A stretch of 15,678 bases of DNA from Leptolyngbyaceae cyanobacterium M65_K2018_010 (GCA_015295885.1 DVEE01000417.1:1-15678), one strand, 5' to 3'; numbered from the stretch's first letter, positions 6,752 to 13,838 are shown. A program made the numbers and translations. Notes: a model not told the origin generated them from the letters alone.

Positions 6752-8074
6752 CTATTCAGCCAGGGCCCGCCCCTTCACCTGGGCTAACCCGTCTGGGGAG
6801 AGTGGCCCCCGATCGGTGTAGTAACCTGCCGCTTTCTTGGCTTCGATTTCCACCTGGGCATCGGCGGGGATCAGGTCTTCGGGGATGGGGATGCGGTGGA
6901 CGATTTCAATGCCCGAGCGAACGATAGCGTTGTACTTCATATCGCTCATGGAGACAAACCGATCGATGCGGGTAATGCCCAACCAGTGCAGGACGTCGGG
7001 CATGAGTTCTTGAAAGCGCACATCCTGCACCCCGGCCACACATTCGGTGCGAGCGAAGTAGGCATCGGCGCGATCGCCTCCCTCCTGGCGTTTGCGGGCG
7101 TTATAGACCAAAAACTTAGTCACCTCCCCTAGGGCCCGCCCCTCCTTCCGGAAATAAACAATGATGCCGGCGCCTCCCTGCTGGGCGGTTTGAATGCACT
7201 CCTCCAGACCATGCACCAGGTAAGGGCGACAGGTGCAAATATCCGAACCAAACACATCGGACCCGTTACATTCATCGTGCACTCGTACCGCCAAGGGCAG
7301 ATCCGGATCGGTCATGGCGGCCAGATTGCCGACCAGGTAAACGGTAATGCCCCCAATCGGGGGCAAAAATACCTTGAGGTCGGGCCGGGTGACCAGCTCT
7401 GGGAACATGCCGCCGGTTTGCTCAAATAAGGCGTAGCGCAGGTCATCTTCCCTCACCTGCAGCCGTTGAGCTACCCCTGGCAAATACCAGACCGGCTCGA
7501 TCGCAGCCTTGGTAACTACCAGGTCTCCCCCCGGTTTGACAATCTCGCCATCTTCTCGCAACCGCCCCTGGCGGACCGCTGCCATGAGTTCTGGCATTTG
7601 AATGTGGGCCCGAGTGATGGCAATGGTGGGGCGAATATCGACTCCCTGGGCCAGCCAGGGCTGGAACACCTCTCCCACCAGGGCACCAAAGGGGTCGAGG
7701 GAGACAATCTTCTCCCCCTCTCCCCAACTAGGATGGGGGCCCAGGGCCACCGCTGGGGCGGTATGGGTGAGGTCGGGGCGATGTTCTGGATGGAGCACGC
7801 CACTGGCCACCGCCAGCGCTCGGTATACGGCGTAGGAGCCGGAATGGGTGCCGATCGCATTGCGGTGGCTGGGGTCGGCAACCGTGGCTACAATGGGGCC
7901 GCGTTTCACCGGGTCGGAATGCCCCCAGTGGATGGGACTTCCCTTCTGCCCTGACCGGCGGGGGTGGGAGGTCAGGACGATGTGGCGTCTCCTACCGCTG
8001 GCGGTTCTGTCTGAACCAGAGATAGCCCCTTGGGGCTGATTCGCCGCCGCGGCAGCACCGGTTAACTCGGTCAT
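6752..8074 (-). CDS. URC1: URC1-type GTP cyclohydrolase II-like protein, uracil catabolism
   Basis: A 440-residue cytoplasmic protein. The C-terminal half (about 235-425) has the RibA/GTP cyclohydrolase II fold: VRVHDEC(269), then C280 and C282, the three zinc cysteines, followed by GIIVYFRKEGRALGE (303-317). The N-terminal half (HIVLTSHP at 31-38, SPIHWGHSDPVKRGP at 46-60, THSGSYAVYRALAVASG, LDPFG) is absent from RibA and typical of the URC1 family from yeast and bacteria. RibA motifs TGD and TNNP(K) are replaced by NGSD and MSDMKYNA. The family therefore is better named after URC1, proposed to open the pyrimidine ring of a uracil nucleotide, than as riboflavin RibA. ATG at 8074 is preferred to the TTG at 8164 because GAGG lies 5 nt upstream and the family similarity starts after it. 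First gene of the URC1-URC4-upp set. Confidence 0.9.
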   Translation of the reverse strand: MTELTGAAAAANQPQGAISGSDRTASGRRRHIVLTSHPRRSGQKGSPIHWGHSDPVKRGPIVATVADPSHRNAIGTHSGSYAVYRALAVASGVLHPEHRPDLTHTAPAVALGPHPSWGEGEKIVSLDPFGALVGEVFQPWLAQGVDIRPTIAITRAHIQMPELMAAVRQGRLREDGEIVKPGGDLVVTKAAIEPVWYLPGVAQRLQVREDDLRYALFEQTGGMFPELVTRPDLKVFLPPIGGITVYLVGNLAAMTDPDLPLAVRVHDECNGSDVFGSDICTCRPYLVHGLEECIQTAQQGGAGIIVYFRKEGRALGEVTKFLVYNARKRQEGGDRADAYFARTECVAGVQDVRFQELMPDVLHWLGITRIDRFVSMSDMKYNAIVRSGIEIVHRIPIPEDLIPADAQVEIEAKKAAGYYTDRGPLSPDGLAQVKGRALAE

Positions 8075-8422
8075 AGGTACCTCATCACCATGGATATCTG
8101 GTCTTAGGTCAATCCCGTTGCGGTTGGCCGGTTGAGCGGCATTGGCCCTGCCCAAACCTAGCAACTCAATCGGTAAACCATAACCCTAACCCCTAGGGAG
8201 CAATTTTGCAGGTTTCTACGGCTACAGAATCAGCACTATGGGCAGGTCGATCAAGGACACCTACTGCCGGGTTTCATACTGCCGGGTTTCATCGTGCAAC
8301 CGAGTTGTGCCCCCTTGACGGAACCGGGGGTGCTCCTTTCCTAGGATGGCTGAAAAGGTGAGTGGGCCAGCCAGCGTTGAACTCCCCTGTCGATCAGTGG
8401 TCTGTCAGCGTAGCCGTCCTCC
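8075..8422. other. 348-bp leader/intergenic region upstream of URC1
   Basis: Lies between the mntC stop and the preferred URC1 start. The part 8075-8164 is open in the URC1 frame from a TTG, and I treat it as leader. The rest holds a 15-bp tandem repeat and C5/G5 arms at 8312-8332 that could form a terminator-like stem after mntC. No convincing -35/-10 pair for URC1 was found. No gene seen. Confidence 0.45.
8262..8291. repeat. Tandem duplication of a 15-bp unit
   Basis: The unit tactgccgggtttca is present twice without interruption (8262-8276 and 8277-8291), followed by one more t. It is probably a local slippage duplication; only two copies are present. Confidence 0.85.
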
Positions 8423-9400
8423 CTAGGGCGCCAAGGGGGTAACTGATCCGCCTAGGCCTTCGACGATGGATCGGGTATTCGACTCCATCATCTTCAGGTA
8501 GCTATCTCCTTCGCTGCCGGGGGAGCCAATGGAGTCGGAATAGAGCAGGGTAGGCGCCAGCTTAACCCCAGCTTCGGCGGCCACCGTGGTGATCAATTGG
8601 GGATTGATGGTGGTTTCCGCAAAAATGGTGGGTACTCCCAAGGCCCGAATCGATGCGACCAGTTGTTGGACGGTGCGGGCGCTGGGTTGCTCCTCGGTGC
8701 TGAGACCAATCAGAGTACCGACTACGGTCAGTCCGTAGGCCTGGGCATAGTACTGAAAAGCGTCGTGGGTAGTGACCAGCTGGCGCTGATGGGCGGGGAT
8801 AGTTGCCGTCTGTGCTCCAATCCACTGATGCAGTTGGTTGAGATCCTCCCGGTAGGCCTCTGTGTTGGTCGTGAAGAGTTCCTGCTGCTCAGGGGCCAGT
8901 TCAATGAGCTGATCGCGGATGGCCTCGACCATCGGGATGACGTTGCTGGCATCCCCCCAAACGTGGGGATCGGGCACGGTTCGGCCTCCCTGTTGTAAGG
9001 CTAGGGGAGGCACGACTTCCCCCACCGCCACGCGACGCGCCTTCACCCCCGCGGCATTGAGCAGGCGCATGAGACCCGGCTCTAGGTTATAGCCGTTGTA
9101 GAGAATTAAATCGGCCCGCTCGAAGGCGATGCTATCGGCCGGCACCGGTTCGTAAACGTGGGGATCAGTGCCCGGCGGCAAAATACTGGTGAGTTCAATC
9201 TGGTCGCCACCCACCCGGGCCACCCAGTCGGCAATCAGGGTATTGGTCGCCACCACCGCGGGCTTACCATCGGCCCCAGCGGTCCTATCGGGGCCAGCGG
9301 TCCCCGGGGTGATCGAGTCGCAGCCCACCAATCCCACTCCTAGGATCCATAGGGTGGCCATCCACCCGCTGCAACCCGGGAATCGGGTTATCTGTTTCAT
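8423..9400 (-). CDS. mntC: Mn/Zn ABC transporter substrate-binding lipoprotein
   Basis: A 325-residue cluster A-I metal-binding protein (PsaA/TroA/ZnuA/MntC family) that captures a divalent metal in the periplasm and hands it to the membrane permease. The signal peptide ends in a lipobox (GVGLVGC, Cys27), so it is lipid-anchored. Candidate metal ligands are His81 (DPHVYEP), His146 (DPHVWGD), His212 (TTHDAF) and Asp289 (LYSDSIG). The usual Mn proteins (PsaA, Synechocystis MntC) carry Glu at the third position, whereas His-His-His-Asp is the TroA set, which can take Zn or Mn. The charged His-rich loop of ZnuA is missing. The conserved ending SYLKMMESNTRSIVEGL is present. The gene is divergent from the ATPase and permease genes and shares their regulatory region. 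Start ATG 9400. Family certain, metal uncertain; ZnuA remains an alternative name. Confidence 0.86.
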   Translation of the reverse strand: MKQITRFPGCSGWMATLWILGVGLVGCDSITPGTAGPDRTAGADGKPAVVATNTLIADWVARVGGDQIELTSILPPGTDPHVYEPVPADSIAFERADLILYNGYNLEPGLMRLLNAAGVKARRVAVGEVVPPLALQQGGRTVPDPHVWGDASNVIPMVEAIRDQLIELAPEQQELFTTNTEAYREDLNQLHQWIGAQTATIPAHQRQLVTTHDAFQYYAQAYGLTVVGTLIGLSTEEQPSARTVQQLVASIRALGVPTIFAETTINPQLITTVAAEAGVKLAPTLLYSDSIGSPGSEGDSYLKMMESNTRSIVEGLGGSVTPLAP

Positions 9401-9459
9401 TGGCTACATTTCATATTCCTTTCATTTTTACGATACAATGGATTTCATAATCGTTTCAT
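9395..9459. promoter_or_regulatory. Five TTTCAT direct repeats in the mntC-mntAB divergent promoter region
   Basis: TTTCAT occurs at 9395, 9409, 9420, 9443 and 9454, all in the same orientation. Two pairs (9409/9420 and 9443/9454) are spaced exactly 11 bp and are 34 bp apart, so all four lie close to one face of the helix. The first copy overlaps the mntC start codon. Eleven-base direct repeats are the usual architecture for OmpR/PhoB-type response regulators; in Synechocystis the mntCAB operon is repressed by the two-component system ManS-ManR. A -10-like TACAAT (9434-9439, plus strand) sits between the two pairs, which would suit repression. Binding by a ManR homologue is inferred. Confidence 0.65.
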
Positions 9460-9528
9460 GTTTGCTGTTCCTGTCCCGTTCCATTGCCTCAGCAGGGCCC
9501 TGAACCGGTCCTCTCGCCACTCTCGATC

Positions 9529-9533
9529 GGAGG
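9529..9533 (+). promoter_or_regulatory. Shine-Dalgarno sequence of mntA
   Basis: GGAGG six nt before the ATG at 9540; it fixes the mntA start. Confidence 0.8.
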
Positions 9534-9539
9534 CTTGCC

Positions 9540-10280
9540 ATGACCCCTTCGGCCAAAATTATCGTTGACCATCTCAGTGTGAACTACCGGGATGTGCAGG
9601 CTCTGCGGAATATTAGTTTCACGGTGCAACCGGGCCACTTGGTGGGTATTTTTGGCCCCAACGGAGCCGGTAAAAGCACCCTCATCCAGGCCATGCTAGG
9701 GCTGATGCCGTTAGTGACGGGCCGAGTGCTCTACGGGGATGAGGAACTGGCTCATCAGTTGGCCCAGGTGGCTTACGTGCCCCAGCGATCGCAAATCGAC
9801 TGGACCTTCCCCGCTACGGTATGGGATGTGGTGATGATGGGCCGGGTTAAGAAGACTGGCTGGTTAAACCGATTTTCCACGGCTAGTCGGCAACTCGCTC
9901 AGCAGGCCCTGGGCCGGGTGGGTATGCTGGAGTTTAGGGATCGACCCATCGGTGCGCTCTCGGGCGGGCAGCAGCAACGGGTGTTTTTAGCTCGGGCCCT
10001 GGCCCAGGAGGCCGAGATTTTCTGTTTTGACGAACCCTTTGTCGGGGTTGACCAAAAAACAGAGGCGGTCATCTTCCAGATTTTTCGTGAGTTGGCCGAG
10101 GCCGGCAAAATCGTTCTGGTAGTCAACCACGACCTAGGCGAGTCGATTACCAACTTTGACCACCTGATTCTGCTGAATAAAGAACTGATTGCCGCTGGCC
10201 CTCGCCCCTGGGTACTCACCCGCGAGAATATGGCCCGGGCCTACGGGGGCCACATTACCTTCTTTGGCCATGTCGCCTGA
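9540..10280 (+). CDS. mntA: Mn/Zn ABC transporter ATP-binding protein
   Basis: A 246-residue ABC ATPase that powers metal import from the cytoplasmic side of the membrane. Walker A GPNGAGKST is at 39-47, the Q-loop Gln at 82 (YVPQRS), signature LSGGQQQR at 140-147, Walker B IFCFDEP at 160-166 and the switch His at 197 (VVNHDLG). The segment SQIDWTFPATVWDVVMMGR is characteristic of the Mn/Zn/Fe chelate subfamily (MntA/ZnuC/SitB), as is the FGHV-type ending. The start has a good Shine-Dalgarno sequence. The 3' end overlaps the permease gene by 11 nt, so translational coupling is likely. Its binding protein is encoded on the opposite strand across the TTTCAT region. Intact, with all catalytic residues. 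Confidence 0.95.
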   Translation: MTPSAKIIVDHLSVNYRDVQALRNISFTVQPGHLVGIFGPNGAGKSTLIQAMLGLMPLVTGRVLYGDEELAHQLAQVAYVPQRSQIDWTFPATVWDVVMMGRVKKTGWLNRFSTASRQLAQQALGRVGMLEFRDRPIGALSGGQQQRVFLARALAQEAEIFCFDEPFVGVDQKTEAVIFQIFRELAEAGKIVLVVNHDLGESITNFDHLILLNKELIAAGPRPWVLTRENMARAYGGHITFFGHVA

Positions 10281-11166
10281 GTGGGCGATACTCAACGGGT
10301 TGGTGGAGCCGCTGCAGTATGCCTTCATGCAGCGATCGCTGGCGGTCGCTATCCTGGTCGGCATCATCTGCTCCGTGGTGGGCAGCTACCTGATGGTCCA
10401 GCGTCTGGCCCTGCTGGGGGATGCGATTAGCCATTCGGTGTTGCCGGGGCTCGCGATCGCCTTTTGGTTAGGGGTGAATATCTTTGTGGGGGCCTTTATT
10501 GCTGGTGTCATGAGCACCGTGTTAATCGCCTGGATTCATCGGCGATCGCCTATCAAAGAAGATGCCGCCATGGGCATTGTTTTTTCAGCCTTCTTTGCCC
10601 TTGGCATTACCCTGATTACCACCATCCAAAAAGACACGAAAATCGATCTCAATCATTTCCTGTTCGGGAATATCCTGGGTGTAACCCTGGGGGATGTGCG
10701 AGATACAGCTATTATTGCGGCCCTGGTTCTGTTAACCGTAGCCCTGCTCTACAAAGAGCTGTTGTTCTATAGCTTTGACCCCCTAGGGGCCCAGGCCAGC
10801 GGCCTGCCCGTGGGCTTGCTCAACTCTGGGCTCATGGTGCTGATTGCCCTCACCGTCGTGGCCAGTATGAAGGTGGTCGGAGTGATTCTGGTTCTCTCTC
10901 TACTAATTGCACCGGGGGCCACCGCCTACCTGCTAGTGCCCCGCCTGCACCAGGTGATGTGCCTGGGGGCTGCCATTGGGGTGTGCTCTAGCGTCAGTGG
11001 CCTGTATCTTAGCTACTACTTCAATCTGCCCTCTGGACCCGCGATCGTCCTGGTGGTGTCGGCGTGGTTTGCCCTAGCCTTTCTGTTTAGCCCTCGCCAT
11101 GGGGTGCTGACCAATCCCGGCCGCGGCGTTTCCCTATGGCCACGCTGGCTAGGCTGGGGCCGTTAA
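10270..11166 (+). CDS. mntB: Mn/Zn ABC transporter permease
   Basis: A 298-residue integral membrane protein of the ABC-3 permease family with about eight hydrophobic segments, forming the metal pathway across the inner membrane. Family marks are VVGSYLMVQRLALLGDAISHSVLPGLA (about 36-62), IKEDAAMGIVFSAFFALGI (near 95-113), DLNHFLFGNILGVTLGDV (near 128-145), FDPLGAQASGLPV and VVGVILVLSLLIAPGATAYLL. The HFLFGNILGV block is common in Mn/Fe-type members (MntB, SitC). ATG at 10270 is preferred over a TTG at 10189, since the additional 27 residues would only duplicate the mntA coding frame and are not hydrophobic in the family manner. It overlaps mntA by 11 nt. Its TAA shares bases with the stop of the convergent CARF gene. 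Confidence 0.93.
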   Translation: MSPEWAILNGLVEPLQYAFMQRSLAVAILVGIICSVVGSYLMVQRLALLGDAISHSVLPGLAIAFWLGVNIFVGAFIAGVMSTVLIAWIHRRSPIKEDAAMGIVFSAFFALGITLITTIQKDTKIDLNHFLFGNILGVTLGDVRDTAIIAALVLLTVALLYKELLFYSFDPLGAQASGLPVGLLNSGLMVLIALTVVASMKVVGVILVLSLLIAPGATAYLLVPRLHQVMCLGAAIGVCSSVSGLYLSYYFNLPSGPAIVLVVSAWFALAFLFSPRHGVLTNPGRGVSLWPRWLGWGR

Positions 11167-12518
11167 TTCAACTGGCTGACACGGTCTACATCAGTGGGAA
11201 ACTGAGGTAGGGGGTTGCTCGGTTGGGTTGGAATCAGCAGTTCCAGGGCGGTTTCGATGAAGGTTTGGATCACTTGGCCAGAGGCTTGGTAGTCGGGGTG
11301 GGTGATGGGGGTGAAGCCATGGGCGAGGAGGGAGTGGTTGCGCACCTGCAGGGCGGCTTGCAGGCGGTGGGCCTGGGGCTGAAAGTGTTGCCCCAGGGGA
11401 TCGTCGGGCAGTTGACCCAGGAGCAGGTAGCTTTTCCACAAGGGGATTTGAACCTTGCCGGTGCGAGGGTTGCGCTCGGCCGCGTAGGTGTCGCGCAGGG
11501 GTTCGGGCAGTTGGGTGAGGTCGAGGTCACCGGTTTCTAGCCCATAGGTTTGCTTCAGACGAATTTGGGCCAGCAGTTCCAGGGCACGATAGAGGCGGCC
11601 GACAGCGTCGTCGTAGCGGTGCTGGTGGGCGCGACGCTGGGCATTGAGCAAGAGGTCTTCCACCAGTTCGTAGCCGTGACTGGGGATAGTCTCTGCCGCG
11701 GTGAAGCTGGGGTCAATGGTCTGACGACTGGTTAACACTCGCTTGAGGGCCAGGCGGTGGGAATGTTTCCGATCCAGGTGGAGGGAAAGCAAATTCCAGG
11801 CGTTGGGGTGGTCAAAGCGGTCCCAGGCATCGAAGCCGGCGTAGAGGTCGCGTAGTTGGCGAATGTGGCGCTTTTGGTCGGCGGGGAGTTCCAGGGATTG
11901 CAGCAGGGATTGCAAGGTGGCGATCGCGCCGCTGTAGTTAAAGTCTTGCAAAAACCGGGGTAGGTCTTGGTGCAGGGTGCGCTCGACGGTCAGCAGAGTG
12001 ATGGGGGCTCGCTCGGTAGATTCGCCCCGCTCGACGCGGATCAGGTTTTCGCGGGTAGCGTTGGTGGTCAGGTAGAGGGGAACGCCATAGTCGAGGGCGG
12101 CCAAGGCCAGAGACAAGGACATGGTTTTGGTGCCGCCCGTGTAGTCGGCGTACAGGCTTACTCCGGGGCTCTCTTGCTGGATGGCTTTGATTTTGGCGGC
12201 AATGGGCCGGTAGCACTCGGCTAGGTCGTCGGGGTTATCGAGCAAGACCAAGTCGGTGTCGGGGTTGAAGCGACTCCCTAGGCCCAACTGGGTTGGCAAA
12301 TTCGGCAACCGATCCACCACCTCGGCCCCGCGTCGAATCTCACAGGGGGTTCCTGCTCCGGTCACCTGGGAAATACTGCCCCGTGGGCCGCTGGAGCAGA
12401 TGAAGATGGTGCGATCGGGCTGCAAACTCTGAATAGCGGTGAGGATGGGGGCGGGGGAACCGCCGACGGTGAGGAAGAGAACAGCAGCCACGGGAGAAAC
12501 AGTTGGGAAGATTATCAT
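11163..12518 (-). CDS. CARF-HEPN protein, TIGR02710/Cas02710 type (type III CRISPR ancillary RNase)
   Basis: A 451-residue cytoplasmic protein. The N-terminal CARF domain (about 10-180) opens with VAAVLFLTVGGSPAPIL and carries the ligand-pocket motif YADYTGGTKTMSLSLALAAL (123-142). CARF domains bind cyclic oligoadenylate made by the Cas10 subunit of type III CRISPR systems. The helical C-terminal part contains RYDDAVGRLYRALELLAQIRL (301-321), a signature of the TIGR02710 family, and an R-X6-H motif, R393-NHSLLA-H400, which fits the HEPN RNase consensus R-X4-6-H. It is therefore predicted to be a cyclic-nucleotide-activated RNase like Csm6/Csx1. ATG at 12518 is chosen over TTG at 12551 because the CARF beta-strand begins shortly after it; no strong Shine-Dalgarno sequence. 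No cas gene is adjacent. It diverges from the Uma2 gene. Confidence 0.86.
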   Translation of the reverse strand: MIIFPTVSPVAAVLFLTVGGSPAPILTAIQSLQPDRTIFICSSGPRGSISQVTGAGTPCEIRRGAEVVDRLPNLPTQLGLGSRFNPDTDLVLLDNPDDLAECYRPIAAKIKAIQQESPGVSLYADYTGGTKTMSLSLALAALDYGVPLYLTTNATRENLIRVERGESTERAPITLLTVERTLHQDLPRFLQDFNYSGAIATLQSLLQSLELPADQKRHIRQLRDLYAGFDAWDRFDHPNAWNLLSLHLDRKHSHRLALKRVLTSRQTIDPSFTAAETIPSHGYELVEDLLLNAQRRAHQHRYDDAVGRLYRALELLAQIRLKQTYGLETGDLDLTQLPEPLRDTYAAERNPRTGKVQIPLWKSYLLLGQLPDDPLGQHFQPQAHRLQAALQVRNHSLLAHGFTPITHPDYQASGQVIQTFIETALELLIPTQPSNPLPQFPTDVDRVSQLN

Positions 12519-12573
12519 AGGTTGTATCACGGGCAACGCCTGAACAAACAATCGCTGGAGACAGCATGCACCG
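12519..12573. promoter_or_regulatory. Short divergent promoter region between the CARF-HEPN and Uma2 genes
   Basis: Only 55 bp separate the two divergent starts, so their promoters must overlap each other or the coding ends. GGAG at 12557-12560 is a distant (13 nt) candidate Shine-Dalgarno sequence for Uma2. No clear -35/-10 pair was identified. Confidence 0.3.
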
Positions 12574-13221
12574 ATGGTTACCCTCCAACTGCGGCAATTA
12601 GATGTACCCCTGGGCCAGCGACTCTTGCTTCACGATGTGAGCTGGGCCGAATTTGAAGCCATTTTGGAAGAACTAGGCGACCATCGCAGCACCCGCCTTG
12701 CCTACGATCGCGGCCTCCTAGAAATCATGGCGCCCTTACCCGAACACGAATACTTTAAAGAAACCATTGGCGATGCCATCAAAGATATCAGTGAAGCGCT
12801 CGATCTAGACTATGAAAGTTACGGTTCAACGACCTGGAGAAGGCAGGCAGAGCAAGCAGGCTTAGAACCAGATAATTGCTTTTACTTTCAAAATGAAGCG
12901 CTGGTGCGAGGAAGGTTGACGTTTGATCTAGACCAAGACCCACCGCCGGATTTGGCGCTGGAAATTGACCTCACCCGCAAGTCCCTGAATCGGTTGCCGA
13001 TCTACGCTCGATTGGGGGTGCCGGAGATCTGGTGCTACGACCAGGGCCGACTGACGATTTATCGGTTAGCGGCTGGGCAATATACGCCAGCGGAACAGAG
13101 TGCTGTGTTTCCGGCACTGCAGATTCAGGCATTGCCGCAGTTGATTGAGGCGCACCGGCAACAGGGGCGGCTGGCGCTGCGCCGGGCGGTGCGGGCCTGG
13201 GTACAGGGGCAGTTGGCTTAA
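12574..13221 (+). CDS. Uma2 family protein (DUF820, PD-(D/E)XK nuclease fold)
   Basis: A 215-residue soluble protein of the Uma2 family, which is highly amplified in filamentous cyanobacteria and has a restriction-endonuclease-like fold. Visible marks are VSWAEFEAILEELGD, RLAYDRGLLEIMAPLPEHE (41-59, with the conserved Glu50), PPPDLALEID (123-132, the PD...E catalytic strand, Asp126 and Glu130) and YARLGVPEIWCYD (144-156). The usual basic residue after the acidic strand may be Lys136. A nuclease active site is thus predicted; the biological role of Uma2 proteins is not established, and some resemble transposon-linked or defence nucleases. ATG at 12574 is the first in frame. Stands alone on the plus strand among minus-strand accessory genes. 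Confidence 0.85.
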   Translation: MVTLQLRQLDVPLGQRLLLHDVSWAEFEAILEELGDHRSTRLAYDRGLLEIMAPLPEHEYFKETIGDAIKDISEALDLDYESYGSTTWRRQAEQAGLEPDNCFYFQNEALVRGRLTFDLDQDPPPDLALEIDLTRKSLNRLPIYARLGVPEIWCYDQGRLTIYRLAAGQYTPAEQSAVFPALQIQALPQLIEAHRQQGRLALRRAVRAWVQGQLA

Positions 13222-13307
13222 CATGGGAATCGTTCACCGGTTAGAGGGTTAGCAATGGCATCGCCGTTTCCGGGCATGGCCCTGGGGTAGCTGTGTGCTG
13301 AACAAAC

Positions 13308-13769
13308 TTATTTTTCAGAGTCTAGCCAATATTGCTTGAATAAAAGTTCATCTCCTTCGTTGCGAAAGGGACAATTTTTAGGAAAACTGACTTGCTTATA
13401 CTCAACTGAGACTAGCTCTAAGGAGTCGAGATAGACTTCCGGCAAAGTTTCTACTAAATAAGGTTTTAAGCTGGGAGAATCTTTCAGGAGTGCTTGAATT
13501 TGTTTGCGTTGCTCTACAATCGTTAACTCCCAGCCATTAAAATTCTCAGGCGTGGGAACGTAAAGGCGCTTGAGCAGGTGAGCCAGTAATACTCTCAGCC
13601 TACTGGTCAGTTCTCGACGGTCTCGCTTGCCCAGGCTATCTATTTCCTCAATCAGGTTTTCAATATCTAGTTGGTCGAGTTGCCCGGCTTTGAGCTGGGC
13701 AACGGTTGCTTCACACCAGGCGACGAAGTCTTGCTCGTATAGTTTTTGCAGGGTTTGAGTGGTTTGCAT
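13308..13769 (-). CDS. DUF29 family protein
   Basis: A 153-residue protein with the complete DUF29 layout: LYEQDFVAWCEATVAQLKAGQLDQLDIENLIEEIDSLGKRDRRELTSRL at the N-terminus, HLLKRLYVP, WELTIVEQRKQIQALLKDSPSLKPYL, and the closing FP..CPF segment. DUF29 proteins are common in cyanobacteria in many copies and have no established function; they are often found near toxin-antitoxin and mobile genes. ATG at 13769 is preferred over GTG at 13781, as neither has a clear Shine-Dalgarno sequence. Coding AT content is clearly higher than in the genes left of 13200, suggesting a different history. Confidence 0.85.
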   Translation of the reverse strand: MQTTQTLQKLYEQDFVAWCEATVAQLKAGQLDQLDIENLIEEIDSLGKRDRRELTSRLRVLLAHLLKRLYVPTPENFNGWELTIVEQRKQIQALLKDSPSLKPYLVETLPEVYLDSLELVSVEYKQVSFPKNCPFRNEGDELLFKQYWLDSEK

Positions 13770-13813
13770 CGTAAGGGCCACTTCATTTGGATGGGATTGC
13801 TTCTAGTCTAACG

Positions 13814-13838
13814 GGCTAGGCTATTCCCAGACCTAGCC
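13814..13838. repeat. Inverted repeat GGCTAGG/CCTAGCC
   Basis: A 7-bp perfect stem (13814-13820 with 13832-13838) and 11-nt loop, located upstream of the DUF29 gene and downstream of the broken small gene. No T-tract follows. It could be a terminator stem or the end of a small repeat element. Confidence 0.45.

Noticed and set aside
7466..7954. 162-codon open frame on the plus strand
   Set aside because: Lies fully antisense inside the conserved URC1 gene; it arises from GC-rich codon bias and has no recognisable domain.
6752..8164. Annotation as riboflavin-pathway ribA, with TTG start at 8164
   Set aside because: RibA nucleotide-site motifs are replaced, the N-terminal domain is URC1-type, and genes of uracil metabolism are adjacent. 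ATG 8074 has a good ribosome site.
8316..8346. TTGACG followed by a TAGGAT-like hexamer on the plus strand as a promoter
   Set aside because: No plus-strand gene follows for over 1 kb, and mntC is antisense there; likely chance.
8597..8998. 133-codon open frame on the plus strand
   Set aside because: Antisense to mntC, whose metal-site motifs are clear.
8423..9400. Calling the binding protein ZnuA outright
   Set aside because: No His-rich loop, and the permease has Mn/Fe-type blocks; but Zn binding is not excluded.
9168..9503. 111-codon plus-strand frame running over the mntC start and the TTTCAT region
   Set aside because: Overlaps mntC antisense and the regulatory repeats; no protein-like pattern.
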